Source: Eubacterium ruminantium (lineage in GTDB: Bacteria; Bacillota; Clostridia; Lachnospirales; Lachnospiraceae). Taken from it: a stretch of DNA of 64,000 bases. The stretch is taken from the NCBI GenBank assembly GCA_900108205.1, contig FNUU01000001.1, forward strand, positions 544,673 to 608,672, in the 5' to 3' direction. Positions 28,006 to 36,287 of this stretch are shown one piece after another. The position numbers were made by a program, and so were the translations under genes. The notes below the pieces were generated by a model, which was not told where the DNA came from, searched no databases, and was given only the letters and a program-made list of their open reading frames with translations. Position 1 is the first letter of the stretch. Each line of letters starts with the position of its first letter.

Positions 28006-29181
28006 TTAATAAACAGTTACACTGCCTGTCTTCTGTCCGATTACGAATCTTGGTGAAGTTGTATCATCGCCCTTAACCTTGATGTATACTGGGATACTTG
28101 TTGAGTTTGTGATATTTACTGTTACTCCACTAAGATCATTAGCATCTACTCTGGCTGTTGAAGCAACGAAGATCTTGTAATCGCTTGAAAGGATTTCTGC
28201 CTCGTACTGCTTATCGCCAATCTTATAAGTTACATAATTCTTGCTATCCTTCTCATAGATTGAGATATCAAGAGTTGCTGTTTCGTTTCCTTCAAATGAA
28301 ACGATTGTTTCTTCCTTATCCGGATCTGCTGCTACGATAACTCCGGCACCTGTTGTGTCATTGTCTGCCTTAACAAGGCCGATAGAAAGATCATGATTTG
28401 TTGCAAGTGAATCACCCTGATCAGCATCATACTTGCCTGTTGAGTTTGAAGGTGAAACTGTACCGCCGCCTGTGAAGATGTTTCCAACACCGTTTGGTAC
28501 ATCAACATTTACAGGATCAGCTGTTCTGTTTGGTCCGCTTACACAGTATGCATTAAGTGTAACGCTACCTGCATAAACTTCCTTGTTTGTTGTCTGATCA
28601 AAGTTTCTTACACATGTGATTGAAGAAATATTCATGAAATACTTATATGTAGCTATATACTCAAGATACTTCTTGAAACCTTCGTAAGTTCCTTCATATG
28701 AAATAGGATATGAAACTGATGTACATACATAATCCTGGCTTTCTTCTGTTGCCTGAGGACCTACACCTACTCCCTGCTGAGCTGCAGCTACAGGAGCTCC
28801 CTGTCCTAAAACATAAAAATCAACTGTCTTCTGAAGACCGATGTTAGTATGGAGATATCCTGATGTAGCACCATCGTCATATTTCTTTAACTCTTCTTCA
28901 ACGCCCTTGAAGAATACAACTGCTGCTTCCTGATCAAGTGTTGCAGGATACTTTGTAAGTTCCTTTTCAAACATCTTGTTGTACTCAGCTGTTTCAGCAA
29001 TAAGCTGATCCTTCATCTTTGCCTTCTCTTCAAGTTCAGCAAGCTGAGTTCTGAGAGTTACACATTCATCCTCTGTTGAATCGATTTTATCCTTAACCTT
29101 CTTATATGCAAAAATATAACCGAGAACAAGGATAGCGATTCCAAGTAAAACTAATAAAATCTGTACGTCTGATTTCTTCAT
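28006..29181 (-). CDS. pilO: PilO-like inner membrane platform protein, 391 aa
   Basis: Bitopic protein with one N-terminal membrane helix (LLVLLGIAILVLGYIFAY), then a coiled coil (about 30-75) and a soluble alpha/beta part, the usual PilO architecture. It follows pilMN by 13 bp, as expected for the PilM-N-O series. The ATG at 29181 has AAGGAGG eight bases upstream; the longer reading frame to 29205 starts inside the ribosome site. The C-terminal region of about 200 residues is longer than in proteobacterial PilO. Identification rests on architecture and position more than motif identity. Confidence 0.75.
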   Translation of the reverse strand: MKKSDVQILLVLLGIAILVLGYIFAYKKVKDKIDSTEDECVTLRTQLAELEEKAKMKDQLIAETAEYNKMFEKELTKYPATLDQEAAVVFFKGVEEELKKYDDGATSGYLHTNIGLQKTVDFYVLGQGAPVAAAQQGVGVGPQATEESQDYVCTSVSYPISYEGTYEGFKKYLEYIATYKYFMNISSITCVRNFDQTTNKEVYAGSVTLNAYCVSGPNRTADPVNVDVPNGVGNIFTGGGTVSPSNSTGKYDADQGDSLATNHDLSIGLVKADNDTTGAGVIVAADPDKEETIVSFEGNETATLDISIYEKDSKNYVTYKIGDKQYEAEILSSDYKIFVASTARVDANDLSGVTVNITNSTSIPVYIKVKGDDTTSPRFVIGQKTGSVTVY

Positions 29182-29194
29182 AGTCTCTTCCTCC

Positions 29195-30793
29195 TTATTC
29201 CTCAACGTTTAAAAGATCCTCAAGCTTAAGTGGTGCATATTCGCATGTGAGCTGGAAGTCAAATAATCTTGTATTTGTTGCTTCATCAATCTTAGATGCG
29301 ATAGATGATACATACACATCATCAATGCATGAAATCTTCTTAAGATTGATTATAAGCTCTGCAATATCATCATAGCTTGATGCAGTACCAGGAATAGTGA
29401 TATTTGTATCGCTTGACTGGAACGAAAGGATCAAAGAATTATTTGGAAGAGCCTGCTCGAGATTCTGGATGAATTCAAGAGCCTGTTCATTGTTGTGTCT
29501 GGTCATAGCTGACATTGAAAGGACATCAACAGCCTTGTTCTTTGCAGCTGTGTGTTCTGCGATTATTGTCTCAATCTCTTTTGCAGCCGCTATCTTTCTG
29601 TTGAGGTCATCCCTCTCATCTTCCTTCTCTTTAAGTTTATTATTCTGAAGGAACCATACTGCCGCAACAGCGATAAGTGCGAGCACAATAAATGCGATAA
29701 ATGGAATTGTACTGATTCCGCCGGCTGCTGCTGCCTTACTGCCTGACTTGTTAGGATCAAATCCCATCGGAGCCATAGCAGCACCAATTGGAGCAATCAG
29801 ATAAACCGGACTATATACCTTAAGATCAATGCCCGGATCAAACTTAATATTATATAAGCTGTCCATTACTCTTGTTGAAACATTAAGCTGTATCTTGAAG
29901 AGACCGTCAATGCCCTTAATAAGAGCTCCGTCACCTGTCAGGAATACATCATCGATCGGACTATCCGGATTCTTGCTTGCATAATAGTCCATAACACGTC
30001 CAATGTTGTTAATGAGATATCTGAAAGCACCCGTTGCTTCATTATCATCAAAATCAACTGTAATGATACGGTCATTCTGAAGAAGAGCCATAGCTGTTGT
30101 AGCATCTACACCCTTCTCTTCCATTACTACATTTACAACCGGGTTAGTACCATATGGAACAGTTCTCTGGAGGAGAAGCTTATCTCCCTGAACAATGTTA
30201 AGTACTGTAGACTCGCTGCCCAGCTGGATAACCATTGTTGTAGACTGTTCTGTTGTCTGTGTCTTGATAAGCTGAAGCATAGAGTTTCCGATATAATCAA
30301 GAGACTCAACTCTGAGTCCTGCAGCAGCGCCAAGATCATAGTATGATCTTACCATTGTCTGAGGTGCAGCAACTGCCATAACTCTCATCTTCTTATTGCC
30401 TTCAGCATCTGTGATTGTTTCAAGAAGAGAATGTGCGACAACATAATCTTCTATATTAACAGGAAAATATTCAGAAGCATTTGCATTGATAATGCCAGCA
30501 ATCTTATTTTCCTTTACCAGAGGTATTTCAACCTCTCTGTTAACTATCTTTGTTGAGTTCATTACAAAGATAGCATTCTTGTTTGTGATACCAGCCTGTG
30601 CAAGCTGGGCTCTGATCTCCCCTGCAATCTTGTCCTGATCTCTGATGATACCATCTTCATAAGCATCTTCAGGTGTCTCAAACATGAGAACCTTGTGGAT
30701 ATTTGTCTGCTTCTTCTGCGAAGCAGAGATTTCGATGATAGTAATACTTTCGTTTGTGATGTCTATTGATAAGACCTTATTACTTTTCGCCAT
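29195..30793 (-). CDS. pilM: PilM-PilN fusion protein, 532 aa
   Basis: Residues 1-340 form an actin-like PilM domain beginning VLSIDITNESITIIEIS, with GSESTVLNIVQGDKLLLQR and DDVFLTGDGALIKG as later nucleotide-fold segments. Residues about 358-382 are one membrane helix, followed by a coiled coil and a small domain that match PilN. PilM and PilN are separate in most species; PilM normally binds the short cytoplasmic tail of PilN, so a fusion would fix that contact. The gene is preceded by a structured leader and followed by pilO. Confidence 0.87.
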   Translation of the reverse strand: MAKSNKVLSIDITNESITIIEISASQKKQTNIHKVLMFETPEDAYEDGIIRDQDKIAGEIRAQLAQAGITNKNAIFVMNSTKIVNREVEIPLVKENKIAGIINANASEYFPVNIEDYVVAHSLLETITDAEGNKKMRVMAVAAPQTMVRSYYDLGAAAGLRVESLDYIGNSMLQLIKTQTTEQSTTMVIQLGSESTVLNIVQGDKLLLQRTVPYGTNPVVNVVMEEKGVDATTAMALLQNDRIITVDFDDNEATGAFRYLINNIGRVMDYYASKNPDSPIDDVFLTGDGALIKGIDGLFKIQLNVSTRVMDSLYNIKFDPGIDLKVYSPVYLIAPIGAAMAPMGFDPNKSGSKAAAAGGISTIPFIAFIVLALIAVAAVWFLQNNKLKEKEDERDDLNRKIAAAKEIETIIAEHTAAKNKAVDVLSMSAMTRHNNEQALEFIQNLEQALPNNSLILSFQSSDTNITIPGTASSYDDIAELIINLKKISCIDDVYVSSIASKIDEATNTRLFDFQLTCEYAPLKLEDLLNVEE

Positions 30794-30880
30794 CCTATAG
30801 CCTCCCTCGCTAATCAGTAGTTTCAGCGGCTTTCGCCCCCATATATTATTTAGCTGTCAGTGTCACTTAACTACTGACCG
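30794..30880 (-). promoter_or_regulatory. Structured leader of pilMN with alternative stems
   Basis: On the plus strand TCAGTAGTT (30814-30822) is the exact complement of AACTACTGA (30869-30877), a nine-base long-range stem. The second arm overlaps ACTGAC (30873-30878), which can instead pair with GTCAGT (30856-30861). Both pairings cannot exist together. A GGC-GAAA-GCC tetraloop hairpin and the GAGGGAGG ribosome site lie next to this region. The form suggests a switching leader; I could not match it to a known riboswitch class. Confidence 0.45.
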
Positions 30881-30885
30881 CAAAA

Positions 30886-30920
30886 AACTAATTAAGCGTT
30901 TTAGCATTACTTAATTAGTT
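30886..30920 (-). terminator. AT-rich hairpin with T-run between pilA and pilMN
   Basis: AACTAATTAAG and CTTAATTAGTT form an 11-base stem with a 13-base loop, followed on the minus strand by TTTTT then G. The stem is AT-rich, so it may only pause or partly terminate transcription. It lies upstream of the pilMN leader. Confidence 0.45.
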
Positions 30921-30979
30921 AACTAACATATTAATATTAAAAAGTTACCTAAAAAACTAAAAACAATTTTTCAAAAGGA

Positions 30980-31013
30980 TGTAAGGGTTTTATGACGAGT
31001 TAAAACCCTTACA
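30980..31013 (-). terminator. Hairpin after pilA
   Basis: TGTAAGGGTTTTA (30980-30992) pairs perfectly with TAAAACCCTTACA (31001-31013), a 13-base stem. On the minus strand it is followed by TCCTTTTG, a poor T-run. It may partly terminate and also protect the 3' end of the major pilin message. Confidence 0.6.
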
Positions 31014-31050
31014 CCGTTTTAAGTTATACCATTCTTACAGCAAGAATATC

Positions 31051-31509
31051 TTACTTATACTTCTTGTTTGTAGATGGCTGAATCTGCCAATCAGATCCAC
31101 CGTCATTCTTTGCGATGTAAACTTCAAGAGACTCACCATCAACGAATACTGTGAAGTATGCAGCCTTATCCTTTGTATACTTCATAGGAACACCTGAAGC
31201 AAGTGTTGATGACATTTCTGACTTAAGGTTTGCTGATGCAGAAACAGAGAAATGTGTCTTGTCGCCAGCCTTAACTGAAACGATACACTTGTGTCCAGAA
31301 ACTTCCTGGATCTCTGAGTAGCAGTCCTCATCAGCCATAGCTGTCTGAACACCTGTAAGTACTGTACCAGCTGCAGTTACATCATCAGCTCTTCTTGACT
31401 TGTCGATGTAACGGATAAGTGCAGGAGCGATAGCTGCTGCAAGAATTGCCATGATGGCAATAACGATAATAAGCTCAACGAGTGAGAAACCTTTGTTTGT
31501 CTTCTTCAT
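31051..31509 (-). CDS. pilA: Major type IV prepilin PilA-like
   Basis: A 152-residue prepilin beginning MKKTNKGFSLVELIIVIAIM. Cleavage is expected between Gly7 and Phe8, giving a mature pilin of 145 residues with Glu5. Two cysteines at about 63 and 75 could form a disulfide. It is probably the fibre subunit because it is the smallest pilin, has the canonical motif, an ATG start behind AAGGAG, its own spacers of 190 and 257 bp on either side, and a 3' hairpin. The minor pilins lie further downstream. The peptidase that would process it is not in the window. Confidence 0.9.
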   Translation of the reverse strand: MKKTNKGFSLVELIIVIAIMAILAAAIAPALIRYIDKSRRADDVTAAGTVLTGVQTAMADEDCYSEIQEVSGHKCIVSVKAGDKTHFSVSASANLKSEMSSTLASGVPMKYTKDKAAYFTVFVDGESLEVYIAKNDGGSDWQIQPSTNKKYK

Positions 31510-31699
31510 AAAATGATTCTCCTTTTCATTTTGTTTTTTAGTTTTTTTTCATAGTTTTAGATAATATATATATTCCGCTCCTCGTCTAACGGACTATATC
31601 GTAACTATGTGTAACATTTATGTGATCATATCCGGTTTTATTGTCAGCCTTACTCGTCGTGGCCGGTCATTTTCCGAATATGTATTCACCTTTTGTTTT

Positions 31700-32905
31700 T
31701 TAGTAGCTGTCTACCGCATCGTACATACTCATGATTGGTGAGTAGATCGCTACAACGATAACACCAACAACTGCCGCAAGAACAACCATGATAAGTGGTT
31801 CCATAGCTGCTGAAAGAGATTCAACCGCAAGGTCAACTTCTTCTTCATAATAATCTGCAACCTTAACCATCATATCTTCGATGTTACCTGTCTCTTCACC
31901 GATATGCATCATCTGAGGAAGCATGATTGGGAAGATATCCATATCCTTGATAGGCTTTGAAAGAGGAACACCCTTTGCAACCTGTGTCTTGCATTCAAGA
32001 AGCTTATCTCTGATTATCTTGTTCTTCATGATCTTTGCTGTCTGATCAACAGCATCGATAAGTGAAATACCTGAAGCAAGAAGTGTTGAGAATGTTCTTG
32101 AAAATGTTGCTGCAGCTGTCTTAACGGTAAGATTTCCGAATACTGGCATTTTAATAGCTGCACTACCGAAGAACTTCTGTCCTGTTGGTGTAGCCTTAAA
32201 TAACTTGATTCCTACCACAACTGCGATAACTATCAGAAGTACCAACCACCACTTATGAACAAGGAAGTCGGAGAAGTTAACGAGCATCTGTGTAGCAGCC
32301 GGAAGTTTTGTTCCCATCTCTTCGAACATCTGAGAGAATGTAGGAATAACCTTGATCATCATGATAGCTACTACTACGCCGATAACTACAAGTACGACGA
32401 TTGGATATGTCATGGCACTCTTAACCTTTGCCTGAATATATCCGTCCTTTTCAAACTGTGTAGAAAGTCTTTCGAAACAGATTTCCAGCTTACCGGAAAT
32501 TTCACCGGCGGAAACCATGTTGTAAAGCATTGGAGGGAAAACATCCGGGTTAAGCTTGAATGCATCCGCCAGAGTTCCACCCTTCTGAACATGTGTCTGC
32601 GCTTCCTTAAGCGCATCTTTAAGTACTTTGTTTTCCATCTGTTCAGACAGCATATCCAGCGCCTGAATGATAGGAACACCTGCACGAAGGATAGAAGCGA
32701 ACTGCTTACAGAAAACTGCAAGATCCCTTTTCTTAACCTTCTTCTTGCCAAGACTTATCTGAATATCTTTGTACTCATTGATATCCAGAATACTGAGTCC
32801 TTCACGTCTCAGCTTTTCCTTAGCCAGCTCAATACTCTGAGCTTCTACAGATCCCTTCTTTTGTTTACCAGAAGAGTCCATAGCTTTGTAATTAAACTGT
32901 GCCAT
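31700..32905 (-). CDS. pilC: Type IV pilus inner membrane platform protein PilC
   Basis: Polytopic GspF/PilC-family protein of 401 residues, the usual length. Two cytoplasmic GspF domains are seen; the first includes FCKQFASILRAGVPIIQALD and the second TFSRTFSTLLASGISLIDAV, each followed by membrane helices. PilC connects the motor ATPases to the growing fibre. The ATG at 32905 has GGAGG seven bases upstream; the frame extends six codons further without support. A promoter at 32955-32983 precedes it, so it may also be expressed apart from pilB-pilT. Confidence 0.95.
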   Translation of the reverse strand: MAQFNYKAMDSSGKQKKGSVEAQSIELAKEKLRREGLSILDINEYKDIQISLGKKKVKKRDLAVFCKQFASILRAGVPIIQALDMLSEQMENKVLKDALKEAQTHVQKGGTLADAFKLNPDVFPPMLYNMVSAGEISGKLEICFERLSTQFEKDGYIQAKVKSAMTYPIVVLVVIGVVVAIMMIKVIPTFSQMFEEMGTKLPAATQMLVNFSDFLVHKWWLVLLIVIAVVVGIKLFKATPTGQKFFGSAAIKMPVFGNLTVKTAAATFSRTFSTLLASGISLIDAVDQTAKIMKNKIIRDKLLECKTQVAKGVPLSKPIKDMDIFPIMLPQMMHIGEETGNIEDMMVKVADYYEEEVDLAVESLSAAMEPLIMVVLAAVVGVIVVAIYSPIMSMYDAVDSY

Positions 32906-32954
32906 ACCAATTCCTCCGAACATCTTTATAGATTTTTTGCCAATATCTAAAGAA

Positions 32955-32983
32955 ATAATACAACATTACATAATATTTTGCAA
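32955..32983 (-). promoter_or_regulatory. Promoter before pilC
   Basis: On the minus strand TTGCAA (32978-32983) and TATTAT (32955-32960) are separated by 17 bases. The predicted start lies about 43 bases before the pilC ATG. It implies internal transcription of the platform and pilin genes. Confidence 0.6.
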
Positions 32984-33069
32984 TGTTTTTGTTAAGATTT
33001 AATAAAAATAAGGCAATTTTTTCTATAAGAAAATAGTTTTTTTCACTTTCCGTTTACAATTTCTTCATA

Positions 33070-34125
33070 TTAATAAAGGTTTTTATGCATTGTTGTCTGA
33101 TCCTGAGCATACAGAAGCGCATTATCTCTCGTAATGATGCCATTTCTGTAAAGATCAACAAGTGCATCATCCATCGTGATCATTCCCATACCCTTTGAAG
33201 TCTGGATAGTTGACTCGATCTGGTGTGTCTTAGCCTCACGGATCTGAGCTCTGATAGCCGGGGTTGCCAGCATGACCTCGAATCCGGCTACTCGGCCCTT
33301 TCCGTCAGCTGTAGGAATAAGCTGCTGGGAAATAACACCTTCAATAACCATCGCAAGCTGAATTCTTATCTGCTGCTGCTGGTGCGGAGGGAATACGTCG
33401 ATGATACGGTCGATGGTAGATGCAGCACCGATTGTATGAAGTGTCGAGAATACCAGGTGGCCCGTCTCAGCCGCTGTGATAGCGATCTGAATTGTTTCAG
33501 GGTCTCTCATTTCTCCTACGAGAATGATATCCGGGTCTTCACGGAGTGCAGCTCTAAGAGCGTTATCGAACGAAAGCGTATCCATACCGAGCTCTCTCTG
33601 GTTAACAATTGCCTTCTTATGTTTATGAATATACTCGATAGGGTCCTCAAGAGTAATGATATGCGTCGCAAGATTTTCATTAGCCTTATTGATTACAGAC
33701 GCAAGTGTCGTTGACTTACCTGAACCTGTAGGACCTGTTACAAGTACAAGACCTCTCTTCTTTTTATAAAGCTCTACTACTGAAGGTGGTAATCCAAGTG
33801 CCTCAGGCTTTGGAATAACTGTATCGATCTTTCTGTAGGCAGCTGCCATGTTTCCTCTGTCCATGAATACATTTACACGGAAACGTCCTCTGTCTCTTAC
33901 AGAATAAGCGAAGTCGCACTCACCTCTGTCCTTAAGTATTGCCTTGTGTCTGTCGTTCATGGTCATACCGATACTTTCCGCAGCGTCTATAGCCGAAAGC
34001 GGCGGAACGTCTACATCAATAAGCTGACCATTTATACGAAGCTTTGGTGGTATTCCTGTAGCGATATGGATATCGGAAGCATTCTTCTCGATAGCCATGC
34101 TAAGGAGTTCGTCCATATCAATCAT
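33070..34125 (-). CDS. pilT: Pilus retraction ATPase PilT
   Basis: Hexameric ATPase driving pilus retraction. The N-terminus has SDIHI typical of PilT. Walker A GPTGSGKST is at 131-139, then RQ/AR-rich Asp and His boxes with DPDIILVGEMRDPETIQ and GHLVFSTLHT. The C-terminal AIRAQIREAKTHQIES and GMGMITMDDAL match the PilT-specific signature, not PilB. At 351 residues it has the standard length. Its presence beside pilB predicts dynamic pili able to extend and retract, for example for twitching or DNA uptake. Confidence 0.96.
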   Translation of the reverse strand: MIDMDELLSMAIEKNASDIHIATGIPPKLRINGQLIDVDVPPLSAIDAAESIGMTMNDRHKAILKDRGECDFAYSVRDRGRFRVNVFMDRGNMAAAYRKIDTVIPKPEALGLPPSVVELYKKKRGLVLVTGPTGSGKSTTLASVINKANENLATHIITLEDPIEYIHKHKKAIVNQRELGMDTLSFDNALRAALREDPDIILVGEMRDPETIQIAITAAETGHLVFSTLHTIGAASTIDRIIDVFPPHQQQQIRIQLAMVIEGVISQQLIPTADGKGRVAGFEVMLATPAIRAQIREAKTHQIESTIQTSKGMGMITMDDALVDLYRNGIITRDNALLYAQDQTTMHKNLY

Positions 34126-34201
34126 TTTGTAATCCCCTGTCCTTTCTTAGTTTCTTCTTTGTTACATTATGTTTAGTTTCGTATGCTAAATGCATATTTA
34201 T

Positions 34202-34221
34202 ATAAAACCCGAAGGTTTTAT
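34202..34221 (-). other. UUCG-tetraloop hairpin between pilB and pilT
   Basis: ATAAAACC and GGTTTTAT form an eight-base stem closed, on the minus strand, by TTCG. No T-run follows, so it is more likely a processing or stability element than a terminator. Confidence 0.4.
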
Positions 34222-34305
34222 TAACTGAGTTTCTTCCTATTTATATAGTGATTCAAGAATAGCCTCTTTGATTCAATTCCGCCGCCGAATCAACATATAA
34301 ATATT

Positions 34306-36027
34306 TTAGTATTCATCACCTGTTGTATAAGTGATCTTCTTCATTTCCTCAAGGGAAGTGATTCCGTTGAGGACATGCTTGCCGGCACTCATCTTAAGAG
34401 TTGACATACCTTCTGAAAGAGCCTGCTGTTCTATGACATCTGCCGTAGCACCTTTTGCGATAACCGACTGAAGTTCCTTTGAAACCGGCATCATTTCATA
34501 CACACCGATACGTCCTGTGTATCCGGTATTGTTGCAGAGCGGACATCCGACCGGCTCATATACAACAACGTCTTCATCCATATCTTCAATTCCAAGCGCC
34601 ACCTTCTCATCATCATCAGCAAGACGCGGTGTCTTACATGCCTGGCAAAGTCGTCTTACGAGTCGCTGAGCGATAACTCCTACGAGAGCATCACCGATAA
34701 TATATGATTCGATACCCATATCGATAATACGAGTAACCGTAGATGCTGCTGAGTTTGTATGGAGGGTCGAAACAACAAGGTGACCTGTGATAGCCGCCTG
34801 AACGGCAATCTGGGCAGTCTCGCCGTCTCGGATCTCTCCTATCATTATAATATCAGGGTCCTGACGGAGAATAGATCTAAGTGCAGCCGCAAATGTAAGT
34901 CCTGCCTTAACATTAACCTGTACCTGATTGATTCCGTCGATATTTGCTTCCACGGGATCCTCAACTGTAATGATATTAACATCTTCTGTATTAAGTTCCG
35001 AAAGTGATGTATAAAGTGTTGTTGACTTACCTGAACCTGTAGGTCCCGTAACAAGTATGATACCATGCGGGTTACTCAGGATACCGTCAAATACTTCAAT
35101 TTCGCTAGGTGAAAATCCAAGTCCGGACTTCGGTTTTGTAAGTCCATCCTTGGAGGTAAGTCTCATAACCGTCTTCTCTCCGTAAACTGTAGGAAGGATA
35201 GAAACACGGACATCAAACTCACGTCTGTCTACAACGATGGTGATACGACCGTCCTGAGGTTTTCTCTTTTCAGCGATATCCATACCACCGATGATCTTTA
35301 TACGTGCGGAAATAGCAGCTGCAAGGCTGTAGTCATAGGTCATTACCTGCTTTAAAGCACCATCTATACGATATCTGACACGAACATAAGTCTCCATAGG
35401 CTCGATATGAATATCGGAACCTCTCTGTCTTACTCCGCCTTCAATGATCTGATTTACAAGGAGAACGATAGGTGAATTATCAACCTCATCATCCATCTGA
35501 CTTAATTCGTCTTCGGTAAGTTCTCCGGACTGCTGCTCCAGTCTGTACTGTTCAGCAGCTTCCATAGCCTGTGCACTGCCGTAATATTTACCGATTATTT
35601 CATTCAGGTCTTCCTCGAACGAAAGCATAGGCTCAACCTGGAGACCGGAAGAAATGCTGATATCATCTACAGCAACAAGGTCCATAGGATCAGCCATGGC
35701 AACCTTCAGAATATTCGGATTATTATCATCAAATCCTACCGGCATTGCCTTATATTTATTTACAAGGTTATCCGGTACAAGCTTAAGAACCGCCTCGTCG
35801 ATCTTAACACTCTTAATCTCGCAATAATCAATATTTGTCTGAGCAGTAAGTACAGTAATAAGCAGCTCTTTACTGATAAATCCCATCTGCATGATGATGT
35901 TACCGATTCTGCCTCCGCTTTCCTTCTGCTTTGCCAAAGCTTCCTGAAGCTGTTCTTCAGTAATAGCCCCTGCTTCAACAAGGAGATCTCCAACACGAAT
36001 CTTCTTCCTTGCTCCTGCTATTCTCAT
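34306..36027 (-). CDS. pilB: Pilus assembly ATPase PilB
   Basis: Hexameric ATPase powering pilus extension. The N-terminal MshEN-like domain (about 1-150) includes the GDLLVEAGAITEEQLQEAL-type repeat; in other bacteria such domains bind cyclic di-GMP. Walker A GPTGSGKST is at 328-336, followed by the Asp/His boxes and DPDIIMIGEIRDGETAQIA. A zinc-binding loop with CQAC and CPLC lies about residues 470-515, a PilB/GspE mark absent from PilT. It is the first gene of the pilus cluster and has an extended -10 promoter. The 573-residue length is normal. Confidence 0.96.
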   Translation of the reverse strand: MRIAGARKKIRVGDLLVEAGAITEEQLQEALAKQKESGGRIGNIIMQMGFISKELLITVLTAQTNIDYCEIKSVKIDEAVLKLVPDNLVNKYKAMPVGFDDNNPNILKVAMADPMDLVAVDDISISSGLQVEPMLSFEEDLNEIIGKYYGSAQAMEAAEQYRLEQQSGELTEDELSQMDDEVDNSPIVLLVNQIIEGGVRQRGSDIHIEPMETYVRVRYRIDGALKQVMTYDYSLAAAISARIKIIGGMDIAEKRKPQDGRITIVVDRREFDVRVSILPTVYGEKTVMRLTSKDGLTKPKSGLGFSPSEIEVFDGILSNPHGIILVTGPTGSGKSTTLYTSLSELNTEDVNIITVEDPVEANIDGINQVQVNVKAGLTFAAALRSILRQDPDIIMIGEIRDGETAQIAVQAAITGHLVVSTLHTNSAASTVTRIIDMGIESYIIGDALVGVIAQRLVRRLCQACKTPRLADDDEKVALGIEDMDEDVVVYEPVGCPLCNNTGYTGRIGVYEMMPVSKELQSVIAKGATADVIEQQALSEGMSTLKMSAGKHVLNGITSLEEMKKITYTTGDEY

Positions 36028-36066
36028 AATCTATACCTCTCTTATCCCGGCGTAGCCCCCGCCTTT
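36028..36066 (-). promoter_or_regulatory. Leader hairpin of pilB
   Basis: Just before the pilB ATG the minus strand reads GGGGGC-TAC-GCCG and then GAGAGGTATAG. The pilMN leader has the same arrangement (GGGGGC-GAAA-GCCG, later GGGAGGCTATAG). The purine-rich ribosome site lies immediately after the stem in both. Confidence 0.35.
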
Positions 36067-36112
36067 TTATAATATAAATAAACATAATAATGCTAAGGCC
36101 ATTAATCAACTT

Positions 36113-36141
36113 ATTATATCACAGTTTTTTCACAATTTAAA
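36113..36141 (-). promoter_or_regulatory. Extended -10 promoter for the pilus cluster
   Basis: On the minus strand a perfect TATAAT (36113-36118) is preceded by TG one base away and by TTTAAA at 36136-36141 with a 17-base spacer. It would give a pilB leader of about 80 bases. Confidence 0.65.
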
Positions 36142-36173
36142 GTATGATATTTACATAATTATTTTTATAATAT

Positions 36174-36245
36174 ATGCACAACTAATTATATATCCACTGT
36201 TTTTTCATCATGCACAACCATATATATCCACCGTTTTCGCATCAC
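36174..36245. repeat. Two imperfect direct repeats upstream of pilB
   Basis: A unit of about 35 bp beginning ATGCACAAC, running through ATATATCCAC and GTTTT, occurs twice in a row with a few differences. It lies between the U32 stop and the pilB promoter. No hairpin or reading frame was seen; a regulatory role is only a possibility. Confidence 0.5.
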
Positions 36246-36287
36246 AATCAATCATTTCATCTATCCGCAGATAAAAATCACAGCACT

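Noticed and set aside
30794..30920. Cyclic di-GMP riboswitch before pilMN
   Set aside because: The GAAA tetraloop and position are suggestive, but the conserved GCAAAGC-type core and the other class I or class II elements are not found. It is kept only as an unassigned structured leader.
15968..36027. Prophage or integrative element
   Set aside because: No integrase, transposase, portal or terminase gene and no flanking tRNA were found. The pilus cluster has no visible mobility signals beyond the short repeat at its end.
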